A stretch of DNA of 64,000 nt from [Phormidium] sp. LEGE 05292. Lineage in GTDB: Bacteria; Cyanobacteriota; Cyanobacteriia; Cyanobacteriales; Aerosakkonemataceae. The position numbers and the translations under genes were made by a program. Shown here in pieces: positions 55,435 to 64,000 of the stretch. The notes under the pieces are model-generated. The model made no database searches and was not told the origin of the DNA. It saw only the letters and a list, made by a program, of their open reading frames with translations. The number at the start of each line of letters is the position of its first letter. The first letter of the stretch is position 1. Where the stretch lies: positions 1-64,000 of the forward strand of contig NZ_JADEWG010000021.1 in assembly GCF_015207735.1 (NCBI RefSeq), read 5' to 3'.

Positions 55435-55671
55435 GTGACAAAAAAGGATGAATTAAGTATTAAACAGCGCTTTGGACTTGCTATCAAGCAACGTCGAGGT
55501 GAGCTAGGTATTTCCCAGGAAGAGCTAGCTTTTAGATCTGGACTCCACCGTACTTACATTTCTGACATCGAGAGAGGTACCCGCAATCCTTCCTTAGAAA
55601 ACATTGAAAAGCTGGCAAAGGCACTGGAAATTTCTATTTCTACTCTATTTGCCAACTATGGAATTGAGTGA
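55435..55671 (+). CDS. Controller (C) protein of the restriction-modification system
   Basis: The 78-residue XRE-family protein (FGLAIKQRRGELGISQEELAF then RSGLHRTYISDIERGTRNPSLENIEKLAKALEI) has the compact helix-turn-helix and length of C proteins, which delay nuclease expression. GTG start with no visible ribosome-binding site, consistent with the leaderless mRNAs known for C genes. The nuclease gene start overlaps its 3' end, and a C-box lies upstream, so autoregulation with nuclease control is expected. Confidence 0.92.
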   Translation: MTKKDELSIKQRFGLAIKQRRGELGISQEELAFRSGLHRTYISDIERGTRNPSLENIEKLAKALEISISTLFANYGIE

Positions 55672-56554
55672 GACAAATAAAATGGTTAGCGATAGCGAAT
55701 GGTTTACACAGAAGTCAAACGGTAAAGTTCAAATAAATAGCATAATAATTTATAGAAATCTGTCAACTGAATTAGTAGAAAAACTTGATAATAATCAATC
55801 TGTTAATCAAATAATCAACTGGCTTAAAGATAGAACAATAGTAGCTTTTAGATCTAATTATGGCAAAAATCCCGAAGTTGGCGCTCTTAACAATGCAGCG
55901 GGAAGATGGAATGAATTTATAGCAACTAGCTTATTATCTGAGATCATTTTCGATATAAATCAACAAAATAATAGTTGTAGTTCTATATTTTCACTGCCAA
56001 ACTCTCAATTACAAAGTGAGGGAACAGATGAAGTTTCTTCCAAATTTATTAGCTTATTCAATAATGAGCAATTCATTGATGGAAATGACTTAGCTAAAAT
56101 TGCACCTTTTAAAGATAAAATCTTTCTCCCAAGTCCAGATTACATTATTGTTGAGATGAATAATAGGAATACTTTTTCATCTATTCAGACACTTCTAAAA
56201 GAACAGGCAAAAAATCCAGATAGTCTAGCACTTTACAACCGTTTTAAGGGTAAATTACAAGCAACAGAAGTAAAAGCAGCAGTTTCTTTAAAAACCTCCA
56301 ATCGTCCCGATCGTAGATATCAACCATTGTTTGAGGCAGCAATGATCAAAGCAATGGGATATACATTAACCCAAAGTTGGGGATATTATATGGTTGCTAG
56401 TGAGTTAACCTCTGCTGATAGAACTATATTTAGCACAGCAGTTGCCCCTCATGGCATTGTAATGGAACAAAATTTTAAACTAGTAGATGGTACATATCTA
56501 TATAATAAAAAACAAGATTTAATACCGTTACTTGAAGATGCTTTGAGGCGATAG
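55658..56554 (+). CDS. Type II restriction endonuclease, Cfr10I/Bse634I-like
   Basis: From the ATG giving MELSETNKMVSDSEW the product is 298 residues (a second ATG eight codons on is possible). It shows a PD-motif PSPDYIIVE (Asp161) and a late S-L-K motif in VSLKTSNRPDRRYQPLFEAA (Lys212) with Glu226 fourteen residues after the Lys. Cfr10I and Bse634I (RCCGGY) use a Lys in S-V-K with a Glu fourteen residues further on, so the enzyme probably belongs to that group and may cut a related CCGG-containing site. The start overlaps the C gene by 14 bp. AT-rich. Confidence 0.75.
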   Translation: MELSETNKMVSDSEWFTQKSNGKVQINSIIIYRNLSTELVEKLDNNQSVNQIINWLKDRTIVAFRSNYGKNPEVGALNNAAGRWNEFIATSLLSEIIFDINQQNNSCSSIFSLPNSQLQSEGTDEVSSKFISLFNNEQFIDGNDLAKIAPFKDKIFLPSPDYIIVEMNNRNTFSSIQTLLKEQAKNPDSLALYNRFKGKLQATEVKAAVSLKTSNRPDRRYQPLFEAAMIKAMGYTLTQSWGYYMVASELTSADRTIFSTAVAPHGIVMEQNFKLVDGTYLYNKKQDLIPLLEDALRR

Positions 56555-56566
56555 AATATGCAAAAT

Positions 56567-57757
56567 TTAATAAAATATAAGTGGTAAATCTAATTGCTGA
56601 TTAACTGGTACTTCATAATCCCATTTTCTTGTTTCTAAAAAATCAAGAATAGTTTTAGCAATAGCTTTTGCAGCTAAGTAAGGAACACCATTACCAACAG
56701 TTTTAAACATATTAGTTAGTGACATATTAGCAGGAAGAATAAAGTTTTTAGGTAAAGATTGGATAGCCAGTGCTTCGGAAACTGAAAGTCTACGAATTTT
56801 ATAAGGATGTAAATGTACTTCATTATTTCCGTAGCAAGCTGTTGGAGAATATCTCCATCTATGAAGTCGCTTAAATGATTTTTTGGAAACATCTCCTTCA
56901 TCAACTGAAGCGAATCTTGTAATTCCAGCTTTTGGTTGAAAATGGTGTTCAGCATTTAGATGATTAAGGACATCATTTTCTCTGAACCAATACTCTACTG
57001 TTAAAGGTAGTGGTATGCTATCACGATCAGGCAATACGGAATTTTCTTTAAAAGTGTTGGTAGTAGGCCAAGGTAAAGAAAAAACTTTATTGCTAGGATG
57101 TATTATATATTTATCCCAAGGGAAATATGCTTTTGGTAATAACTCGATATCACTATTAATTGTAATTCCTAAATCCTGAAGTAAATTAGTTCTGAAACCA
57201 ATTAAAATAATTCGTTCTCTGTCTTGGGGAACGCCGTACTCTATAGCATTAATTAGACGTTCTACTAATATATAGCCTGATTGGATTAGCTGACGTTTAA
57301 GTTGTTCAAAAAAAGTCCGGTGTTTTTTAGTTCTCCACAATCCCTTGACATTTTCAAACAAGAAAAAATCCGGCTTCTGTTGGCAAATTAATTCAATATA
57401 ACAAGCTGAAAGCTTACCATTATCTCCTTCCTTACCTCGGTTTTTTCCACCAATGGAAAAATCAGGGCAGGGAGGCCCACCTATAAAGCCAATAATATCC
57501 GCATCTTTACGAGCATCCTGTATAAAGTAATAAAGATTTAAAGCTTCTTCTCCTTCGATTAAATTAGTTACATCTTTTTCATGATACCCATATTTTGGCG
57601 CACTTATTTTAAGATATTCTCTAGAATAACGATATGCTTGCATAAAAGGGGAATAAATTTCGTTGACATATAGGATGTCAAATCCATTTAACTCAAAACC
57701 TAAATCGAGAAAACCTGAACCTGCAAAAAAAGAAAAAATCTTTAGGTTACTGCTCAT
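56567..57757 (-). CDS. DNA (cytosine-5) methyltransferase of the restriction-modification system
   Basis: The 396-residue enzyme has the C5-methylase motifs in order: I FSFFAGSGFLDLGFE, IV GGPPCPDFS with catalytic Cys97, VI FENVKGL, VIII QDRERIILIGFR, IX RRLSVSEALAIQSLP and X GNGVPYL. It protects the host from the convergent nuclease gene, whose 3' end is 12 bp away. The recognition domain between VIII and IX holds the specificity. It is transcribed with or right after the helicase-pentapeptide gene 27 bp upstream. Confidence 0.95.
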   Translation of the reverse strand: MSSNLKIFSFFAGSGFLDLGFELNGFDILYVNEIYSPFMQAYRYSREYLKISAPKYGYHEKDVTNLIEGEEALNLYYFIQDARKDADIIGFIGGPPCPDFSIGGKNRGKEGDNGKLSACYIELICQQKPDFFLFENVKGLWRTKKHRTFFEQLKRQLIQSGYILVERLINAIEYGVPQDRERIILIGFRTNLLQDLGITINSDIELLPKAYFPWDKYIIHPSNKVFSLPWPTTNTFKENSVLPDRDSIPLPLTVEYWFRENDVLNHLNAEHHFQPKAGITRFASVDEGDVSKKSFKRLHRWRYSPTACYGNNEVHLHPYKIRRLSVSEALAIQSLPKNFILPANMSLTNMFKTVGNGVPYLAAKAIAKTILDFLETRKWDYEVPVNQQLDLPLIFY

Positions 57758-57784
57758 TGATTTATCTTAAATTTTAAATAATAT

Positions 57785-60508
57785 CTATAAATATACCTTA
57801 TTCTCTCCCCACTCAACTCCCACAATATTCGCTCCCGTCAAATCTGCGTTAGTCAAATCAGCAGCACTTAAATTTGCCCCCAACAATTTCGCCCCTATTA
57901 ACTTTGCATTTCGCAAATCTGCATCACTCAAATCTGCACGACTTAAATCTGCGCCGCTTAAATTTGCATCCCTTAAAATTGCGCCCATTAATTTAGCTTT
58001 TCGCAAACTGGCGTTACTTAAATCTGAGTTACTCAAATCGGCAATTACCAATTTTGCGCCATCCAATTTAGCATTGCTTAAATTAGCATTATTCAACTTA
58101 ACACTAATTAAATTTGCACTTCGTAAATTAGCACCAGCTAACTGAATTCCTCGCAAATCTGCATTTTGAAAGTTTCTTCCACCTGCTGCGTATCTTTTTA
58201 ACAATTCCCCAGCATCGGTGACACTAATTTCGCGTTTTGGGCGATGATTGAAGGTAAAGGTAAAGGTGTCGCCACTGGCAATTACTCGGCGCATTTCTTC
58301 ATACATTTGATAGTTACCAACGCCACTTAATTTTACCCAAGCGCGAGTTCTGGTTAAAGCGATAAATAGTTGATTTCTTAATCTAATATTACTTTCATCT
58401 TTGGCAATATTATCTAAACCAACTACATAAACCATGTCTGCTTCGTTACCTTTGGCGCGATGAATGCGGGAGACGGTAACGCCGCCTTCACACCAGAATT
58501 TGTTTCGATCGCTATTCTCCACCTCTCCCTTTAAAATGTTACAATCAGTTGTCCCAGGAATAAATATATCGATACCTTCGGACATTAAGAATTCAGCAAC
58601 ATGATTTTCTAATTGCATCGCCTCGAAAAACGAACCTAAAACTATGACCAAAATTTCTTTGCTGGGTTGGAGGCGATCGCACAAAACATCCCTTATAATA
58701 CTATCAGCTAAAGCCCTTAACTCCGCCTGTCTAGAATTATAAGTTTCCAACTCTAAAACTGGCTTTTCCCAAAGTTTTGTGATAAGATTTGGAGAACCTT
58801 CGGTTAAACGTTTGAGAGTCACTTGTTGACCGCGAGTAAACCGACCTTGTACTTCATAACCTAACGCTTGCCAATCTTCCGTTCGCGTAATTCCTGATAC
58901 CATTCCCCCGCGACGTAGCAAACCCATACTCATCGCATGAGCAGCAGTTACAATAGGGTCAGGAGTACGATAACAGCGGTGAATAATTTCCGTTTTCTTG
59001 ATACCATCGGGATATTGACCTGTTACTAAATGTGCTAATTCATCACCAAACAATTCGCCTGCTGTAGGAATATTTAAACTATCTAAACTTTGTGCTTCGT
59101 CATACGCCCAAATTAAGCGACGTTGTTCGGGATGGTGTTCATCAAAAGGTCGTAAAGCTTGATACGCCATCCAATAAAAAGGCTGTTTATCTTGAAATTT
59201 GAATTCCTCATCTACCATCAAATCTTGACCTTCATCAATTAAAATAGCGTCAAATATTTGGGGAATTGGATTTTTTTCTAAAAGGAAACTACAAACTTCT
59301 GCTAAAGATTCATTTGGTTGTTTATTTTCGGTGTCAAAAACTGTTAATCTGGGGGCGTTTGCTGCTTCACAAATAATGCTGTAAAGTCCCGGTTGATTTT
59401 TCGCACCCCAAGCATGGAGTACGCGCAACTTTTCATTGTTTGGATTATACTGAACTTCGTTATGACTAAAGCGGCGTATCCATTTATCTATTTGGGTAAT
59501 GATTTGTTCGTATAAACTGCGACTAAAAAACACTAAAGCAATATCCCATTCGGGATATTTTAAGTGCATATTTGCCGCTTTTTGACATAATAAAACGGTT
59601 TTTCCCGAACCTGCAATTCCGCGAATTCTTTGCATTCCGGGGGGAATTTGTTTACCAATATTTTCTTGTTGTAAGTCGAATTCTGATAAGTGTTGTCTGA
59701 CTTGTTCTAAAATGCTGGCGCGAAAACCTCTCCCCCCTTCCCCCTCTCCGTTTACGGAGAGGGGGGGAAAGACACCGCTAATATTCCTTTCTTTGTTTAT
59801 AGAAAGGCGAGGAAATACACCTCTAACTTCCCCCTCTCCGTCTACGGAGAGGGGGACTGAGGGGGTGAGGTTCTTCCGCCGAAAAACTGGATTTCCTCCT
59901 AATACTGATAACAGTAATTTCCACTGTTCAAGGTTCAGTTTTTTCCCTTTAATTATGGGGGAAGTTTGACAAATTTTATCTAAAAATGTGGGATTTTCGG
60001 TTTCTAAAAACAGATTTTCTTGGAAGAGGATAGGCGGCGAACTGGGGAGTTTAGCGAAACCTTTGTTTTGCCATTGCTGCTGGGAAATGAAGGGTAAGGC
60101 TACTATCACTCTACCACTGACTTGACTGCGGAGGTTGGGTTCGCGATCGCAATATCCCAACAAACCAAACAATTGATTTTCCGCTTGTTCATAAGGGTTG
60201 CTGCTATTAGTATAAAAGTTGCGTAACTCCCAACGATGACCATTAATAGCGAGAATTTGGTCAATTGTTATCGATTTTACCTCAATAACAATTAGACCAA
60301 GTTCCATATCACCTATTAAAATATCCGGTTCTTTACGAACTTTCCTGACTTCGCAAAAAATGGGATAGCGCCAATAAGCAATACATTCCCTTTGGGAAAA
60401 TATGCTTTTGACAGCTTCCCAAACTTTGCGTTCACCCTTTTGACCACTTTTTCCTAGTGGTTCTGTAGCGATAAATTTATGGTTATTATTGAGAAAGATA
60501 CCTCCCAT
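57785..60508 (-). CDS. Nuclease-related domain / UvrD-like helicase / pentapeptide-repeat fusion
   Basis: The 907-residue protein has three parts. An N-terminal NERD-like region (about 15-150) includes a PD-x-K nuclease core, EPDILIGDMELGLIVIEVKS. A superfamily-1 helicase (about 285-745) has Walker A GIAGSGKTVLLC (near 298), Walker B ILIDEGQDL (near 424), VSRIHRAKGNEADMVYVVGL and LFIALTRTRAWV. A C-terminal stretch of about 125 residues has some 25 pentapeptide repeats A-D/N-L-x-x. Residues about 213-261 are a repeat-encoded insert. It precedes the methyltransferase gene by 27 bp on the same strand, so a role in the defence locus is suspected but not shown. Confidence 0.88.
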   Translation of the reverse strand: MGGIFLNNNHKFIATEPLGKSGQKGERKVWEAVKSIFSQRECIAYWRYPIFCEVRKVRKEPDILIGDMELGLIVIEVKSITIDQILAINGHRWELRNFYTNSSNPYEQAENQLFGLLGYCDREPNLRSQVSGRVIVALPFISQQQWQNKGFAKLPSSPPILFQENLFLETENPTFLDKICQTSPIIKGKKLNLEQWKLLLSVLGGNPVFRRKNLTPSVPLSVDGEGEVRGVFPRLSINKERNISGVFPPLSVNGEGEGGRGFRASILEQVRQHLSEFDLQQENIGKQIPPGMQRIRGIAGSGKTVLLCQKAANMHLKYPEWDIALVFFSRSLYEQIITQIDKWIRRFSHNEVQYNPNNEKLRVLHAWGAKNQPGLYSIICEAANAPRLTVFDTENKQPNESLAEVCSFLLEKNPIPQIFDAILIDEGQDLMVDEEFKFQDKQPFYWMAYQALRPFDEHHPEQRRLIWAYDEAQSLDSLNIPTAGELFGDELAHLVTGQYPDGIKKTEIIHRCYRTPDPIVTAAHAMSMGLLRRGGMVSGITRTEDWQALGYEVQGRFTRGQQVTLKRLTEGSPNLITKLWEKPVLELETYNSRQAELRALADSIIRDVLCDRLQPSKEILVIVLGSFFEAMQLENHVAEFLMSEGIDIFIPGTTDCNILKGEVENSDRNKFWCEGGVTVSRIHRAKGNEADMVYVVGLDNIAKDESNIRLRNQLFIALTRTRAWVKLSGVGNYQMYEEMRRVIASGDTFTFTFNHRPKREISVTDAGELLKRYAAGGRNFQNADLRGIQLAGANLRSANLISVKLNNANLSNAKLDGAKLVIADLSNSDLSNASLRKAKLMGAILRDANLSGADLSRADLSDADLRNAKLIGAKLLGANLSAADLTNADLTGANIVGVEWGENKVYL
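59733..59880. repeat. Triplicated repeat inside the helicase gene
   Basis: Three copies of a CCCCCTCTCCGTTTACGGAG-type palindromic unit (last one at about 59830-59856) are read in frame as PLSVNGEGE, RLSINKERN and PLSVDGEGE variants. Removing them would leave a normal helicase linker. Confidence 0.8.
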
Positions 60509-60531
60509 TTTCTAGTTAATAGTTAAATTGT

Positions 60532-61146
60532 TTAACCTTGTTCGTCTTTTTTCGTTCGATTTTCTTGAATTACATGAATAATTGATGGAATCAAAGACAC
60601 AACAATGATTACCAAGATAACTGGTATGAGATACTTATCTACATCAGGAATTACTGTTCCTAAATAGTATCCCATTAAAGTTATACCGAAAGTCCAGCCA
60701 AAGCCGCCAATCAAATTATAAGCCATGAATGTTTTGTAACGCATAGCGGCGACACCTGCGACAATTGGCGCAAAGGTGCGAATTATGGGCAAAAATCTTG
60801 CTAAGACTATGGTCTTTTTTCCATGCTTTTCATAGAAGTTTTGGGTTTTAATCAGATGCTTTTTCTTGAATAACCAAGAATCTTCTTTTTCAAATAGGCG
60901 ACGACCGAATTTATAGCCAGTTGTGTAGCCAACATTATCACCTAACACCGCGCAGACAAAAGCACCAAATACTAACACGCGAATGTCAAAAAAATTAGGT
61001 TGGGAAGCGATAAAACCAGCCGTAAATAATAGACTATCTCCAGGTAGAAAAAAGCCAATAAATAATCCCGACTCAGCAAAAATAATTGCCCATACTCCTA
61101 AGTAACCTATGTGTTTTATTATTTCTTGCAAATGTGTGCTATCCAT
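60532..61146 (-). CDS. DedA-family membrane protein (VTT domain)
   Basis: The 204-residue protein has the DedA landmarks LFIGFFLPGDSLLFTAGF, VLGDNVGYTTGYKFGRRLF and the F/Y-x-x-HG and R-FxPxxR motifs (FYEKHGKKTIVLARFLPIIRTFAPIVAGVA). Such proteins flip or transport polyprenyl or aminoglycerophospholipids and support membrane homeostasis. The ATG was taken in place of a TTG four codons upstream. It is followed by a second DedA-family gene on the same strand. Confidence 0.92.
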   Translation of the reverse strand: MDSTHLQEIIKHIGYLGVWAIIFAESGLFIGFFLPGDSLLFTAGFIASQPNFFDIRVLVFGAFVCAVLGDNVGYTTGYKFGRRLFEKEDSWLFKKKHLIKTQNFYEKHGKKTIVLARFLPIIRTFAPIVAGVAAMRYKTFMAYNLIGGFGWTFGITLMGYYLGTVIPDVDKYLIPVILVIIVVSLIPSIIHVIQENRTKKDEQG

Positions 61147-61158
61147 ATTCAGCCCCAA

Positions 61159-61764
61159 TTACATTTGATTTTTCATTCTTTTTCTGACAATCCAAATAAT
61201 CAAAGCAACTACCAAAATCACAGCGACAATTTTAGAAACTGGGGCGAGATATTCATCTACTAATTCATAGTTTTCCCCTAATTTATAACCAGTGAAAGTG
61301 AGTAAACTAACCCAAATTGTCGTACCGATCGTAGAATAAATTAAAAATGGGATTAACTTCATATTGCTGATACCTGCTGGCAAAGATATCAGAGTACGAA
61401 TTCCCGGTACTAAACGACCAAAAAAAACGGCCTTTTCGCCGTGTCTGTGAAACCATTGGTCTGCTTTTTCAATATCTTTTCTACTAATTGAAATCCACTT
61501 ACCGTATCGATCGGCTAACCGTTTGATGTTCTCTTCTCCGACCAGTTTACCTACATAATACCAAGGCAAAGCACCCAACATTGTTCCCAAGACTCCGGCG
61601 AAAATGGCGGGGAAAAATTCCATTTGTTTTTGGGAAATTGTAAACCCTGCCAAAGGCATAATTAATTCCGAAGGTATGGGGGGAAAGAGATTTTCTAAAA
61701 ACATCAATAAGCCAATTCCCACATAATTGAGGGAAGTCATGATTTGCAGTATCCACTCTTTCAT
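61159..61764 (-). CDS. DedA-family membrane protein (paralogue)
   Basis: The 201-residue protein resembles the neighbour: LENLFPPIPSELIMPLAGF, ALPWYYVGKLVGEE, FHRHGEKAVFFGRLVPGIRTLISLPAG, and a C-terminal helix. The start MKEWILQIM was chosen; an upstream GTG- or TTG-like frame runs into a tandem repeat and would give a nonsense N-terminus. The gene ends only 12 bp before the next DedA start, so the two are an operon and may form a heteromer, though their first motifs differ enough to suggest separate substrates. Confidence 0.9.
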   Translation of the reverse strand: MKEWILQIMTSLNYVGIGLLMFLENLFPPIPSELIMPLAGFTISQKQMEFFPAIFAGVLGTMLGALPWYYVGKLVGEENIKRLADRYGKWISISRKDIEKADQWFHRHGEKAVFFGRLVPGIRTLISLPAGISNMKLIPFLIYSTIGTTIWVSLLTFTGYKLGENYELVDEYLAPVSKIVAVILVVALIIWIVRKRMKNQM

Positions 61765-61775
61765 AGTTTTTGGTT

Positions 61776-61875
61776 TTAGGTAGTTGGTGATTGGTTGTGG
61801 GTAGTTGGTAGTGGGTGATTGGTAGTTGGGATACACTTGCCTATTACCCATTACCCGCTACCCACTACCTATTAT
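61776..61875. repeat. GGTAGTTGGTGATTGG-type tandem repeat
   Basis: Seven- to fifteen-base units (GTAGTTGGTGATTGG, GGGTAGTTGGTAGTGG) followed by a complementary CTACC/TACCC run form a low-complexity intergenic block between dedA and ahcY. Confidence 0.7.
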
Positions 61876-61878
61876 CGA

Positions 61879-63165
<1,287 letters not shown>

Positions 63166-63344
63166 TTACCTAGAACTTTCTAGCATAGTATCTTTCGGTT
63201 GTCGCTAATTCAGTGATGTTATTGAGTAAGGTGGAGAAATTTTTACAAAAAATTCATGAAAACTATTGCTGAATGATAGACTCTTAGGACGAAAATATGG
63301 TTCCGATCGATGACTTGATGGTTGGTTAGTTATCCCGAACTTTT

Positions 63345-64000
63345 ATGATGTTGCCTAAGTTTGTCGGTTTTCCGGTTTCTGCTGCGTGGCTGAAGTTGAT
63401 ATTTTGTGTCAATAGTACTAGTGCCAGAAGGCAGAAGGGAAGAAGGCTTTTATCTTCAGCTTTTTACCTGTTTTCCATTGCTCAATTATTTCTGCCATAC
63501 TGCACTAGTCCATTATTTGCTCAACGGATTCCTGTACCACGTCTTCCCCAGCCGCCAACAACGCCGCTACCTTCTCCGTTACTTACGCCGACACCTTTAC
63601 CGCCGCCAGAGGAGTTGTTGATTCCGCCTTCTGCGTTGCCTAGTGTTCCTGAATTACCTTTACCTAGTGATATTCCTGGGGAAATTAAGGTGGATGGGTA
63701 CGAGGTGGTGGGGAGTACGGTTTTTAGTAAGGCAGATTTTGACAAGGTTTTGCAACCTTTTGTGGGGAATATTTCTTTTGCTCGGTTGTTGCAGGCGCGA
63801 TCGGCTGTAACTGAACTTTATACTAAAAATGGCTATATTACTTCGGGTGCGTTTATTCCGCCGCAAACTCTCACGGGTGGGGTGGTGAAAATTCAGGTGG
63901 TGGAGGGTTCGATTGAGGAGATTAAGGTTACTGGTACTGGGAGGTTAAATCCTGGTTATGTGCGATCGCGCTTACAATTAGGTGCGAAAACTCCTTTAAA
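63345..64000 (+). CDS. TpsB/ShlB-type two-partner-secretion outer-membrane transporter, N-terminal part
   Basis: The frame runs off the window edge after about 218 codons. A basic-hydrophobic signal (RRLLSSAFYLFSIAQLFLPY, then CTSPLFAQ) is followed by a proline-rich linker (PQPPTTPLPSPLLTPTPLPP) and a POTRA_2-type domain (IKVDGYEVVGSTVFSKADFD, LYTKNGYITSGAFIPPQTL, GGVVKIQVVEGSIEEIKV), typical of cyanobacterial FhaC-like proteins that export filamentous adhesins. The signal sequence is preceded by about 30 unusual residues encoded by a GGCAGAAGG repeat; the start codon is therefore uncertain. Confidence 0.8.
   Translation, partial: MMLPKFVGFPVSAAWLKLIFCVNSTSARRQKGRRLLSSAFYLFSIAQLFLPYCTSPLFAQRIPVPRLPQPPTTPLPSPLLTPTPLPPPEELLIPPSALPSVPELPLPSDIPGEIKVDGYEVVGSTVFSKADFDKVLQPFVGNISFARLLQARSAVTELYTKNGYITSGAFIPPQTLTGGVVKIQVVEGSIEEIKVTGTGRLNPGYVRSRLQLGAKTPL

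Noticed and set aside
55604-55657. Upstream TTG start for the restriction enzyme
   Set aside because: It would translate the C gene in another frame (MKSWQRHWKF...), and a normal ATG lies just downstream.

Overview
The window is cyanobacterial chromosome, probably from a filamentous or colonial species. Three things show this: the HIP1 octamer GCGATCGC recurs through most of the sequence, a GvpA with the usual cyanobacterial sequence is present, and many intergenic repeats are of the kind seen in large cyanobacterial genomes. Most of it is AT-rich. One block (about 35.95-42.6 kb) is visibly GC-richer, and the stretch around 47-51 kb is less AT-rich than its surroundings.

Layout. 1-10.4 kb: a signalling block with two large sensor kinases, three response regulators (one PatA-like) and an unusual HisKA-EAL protein. 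10.4-20.7 kb: a possible structured RNA, gvpA with a short GvpC-like gene, then housekeeping and conserved genes (surE, a CSP41-like epimerase, pgsA, msrA, a YbaY-like protein, a deaminase). 21.0-26.9 kb: a complete guanidine-use locus, with a guanidine-I riboswitch, a Ni-dependent guanidine hydrolase (agmatinase-like), HypA- and HypB-type nickel chaperones and a three-part ABC importer, in the order known from Synechocystis. 27-34.2 kb: a degenerate alpha/beta-hydrolase fold protein, an EEP-family phosphatase/nuclease and a 1274-residue hybrid kinase. 34.4-35.9 kb: a MITE-like element and debris of toxin-antitoxin and ThiF genes.

35.95-43.6 kb is the most unusual part: an apparently intact four-gene operon for a glycyl radical enzyme, an SDR dehydrogenase, a phosphofructokinase-like protein with altered catalytic motifs, and the radical-SAM activase. 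Upstream on the same strand lie decayed remnants of what was probably the rest of the operon: a CMD-family protein, a Rieske domain, a BKACE-family protein and an AraC regulator. Glycyl radical enzymes are oxygen-sensitive and rare in oxygenic phototrophs. The operon genes carry clear Shine-Dalgarno sequences, which many neighbours lack, yet HIP1 sites occur inside, so the donor may have been another cyanobacterium.

43.6-52 kb is a mosaic of gene fragments (IS4 transposase ends, pieces of a giant Ser/Thr kinase-ATPase, an AAA ATPase without its N-terminus, REC, NDH-2 and hydrolase scraps) around an intact NarL-type two-component pair, a DsbA-like protein and an NmrA-like SDR. After a GH63-type glucosidase, 55.4-60.5 kb holds a type II restriction-modification system with a controller protein and C-box, a Cfr10I/Bse634I-like nuclease and a C5 methyltransferase. 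Upstream of the methyltransferase on the same strand is a nuclease-helicase-pentapeptide-repeat fusion that may belong to the defence locus. The window ends with two DedA-family proteins, ahcY and the start of a TpsB-type outer-membrane transporter.
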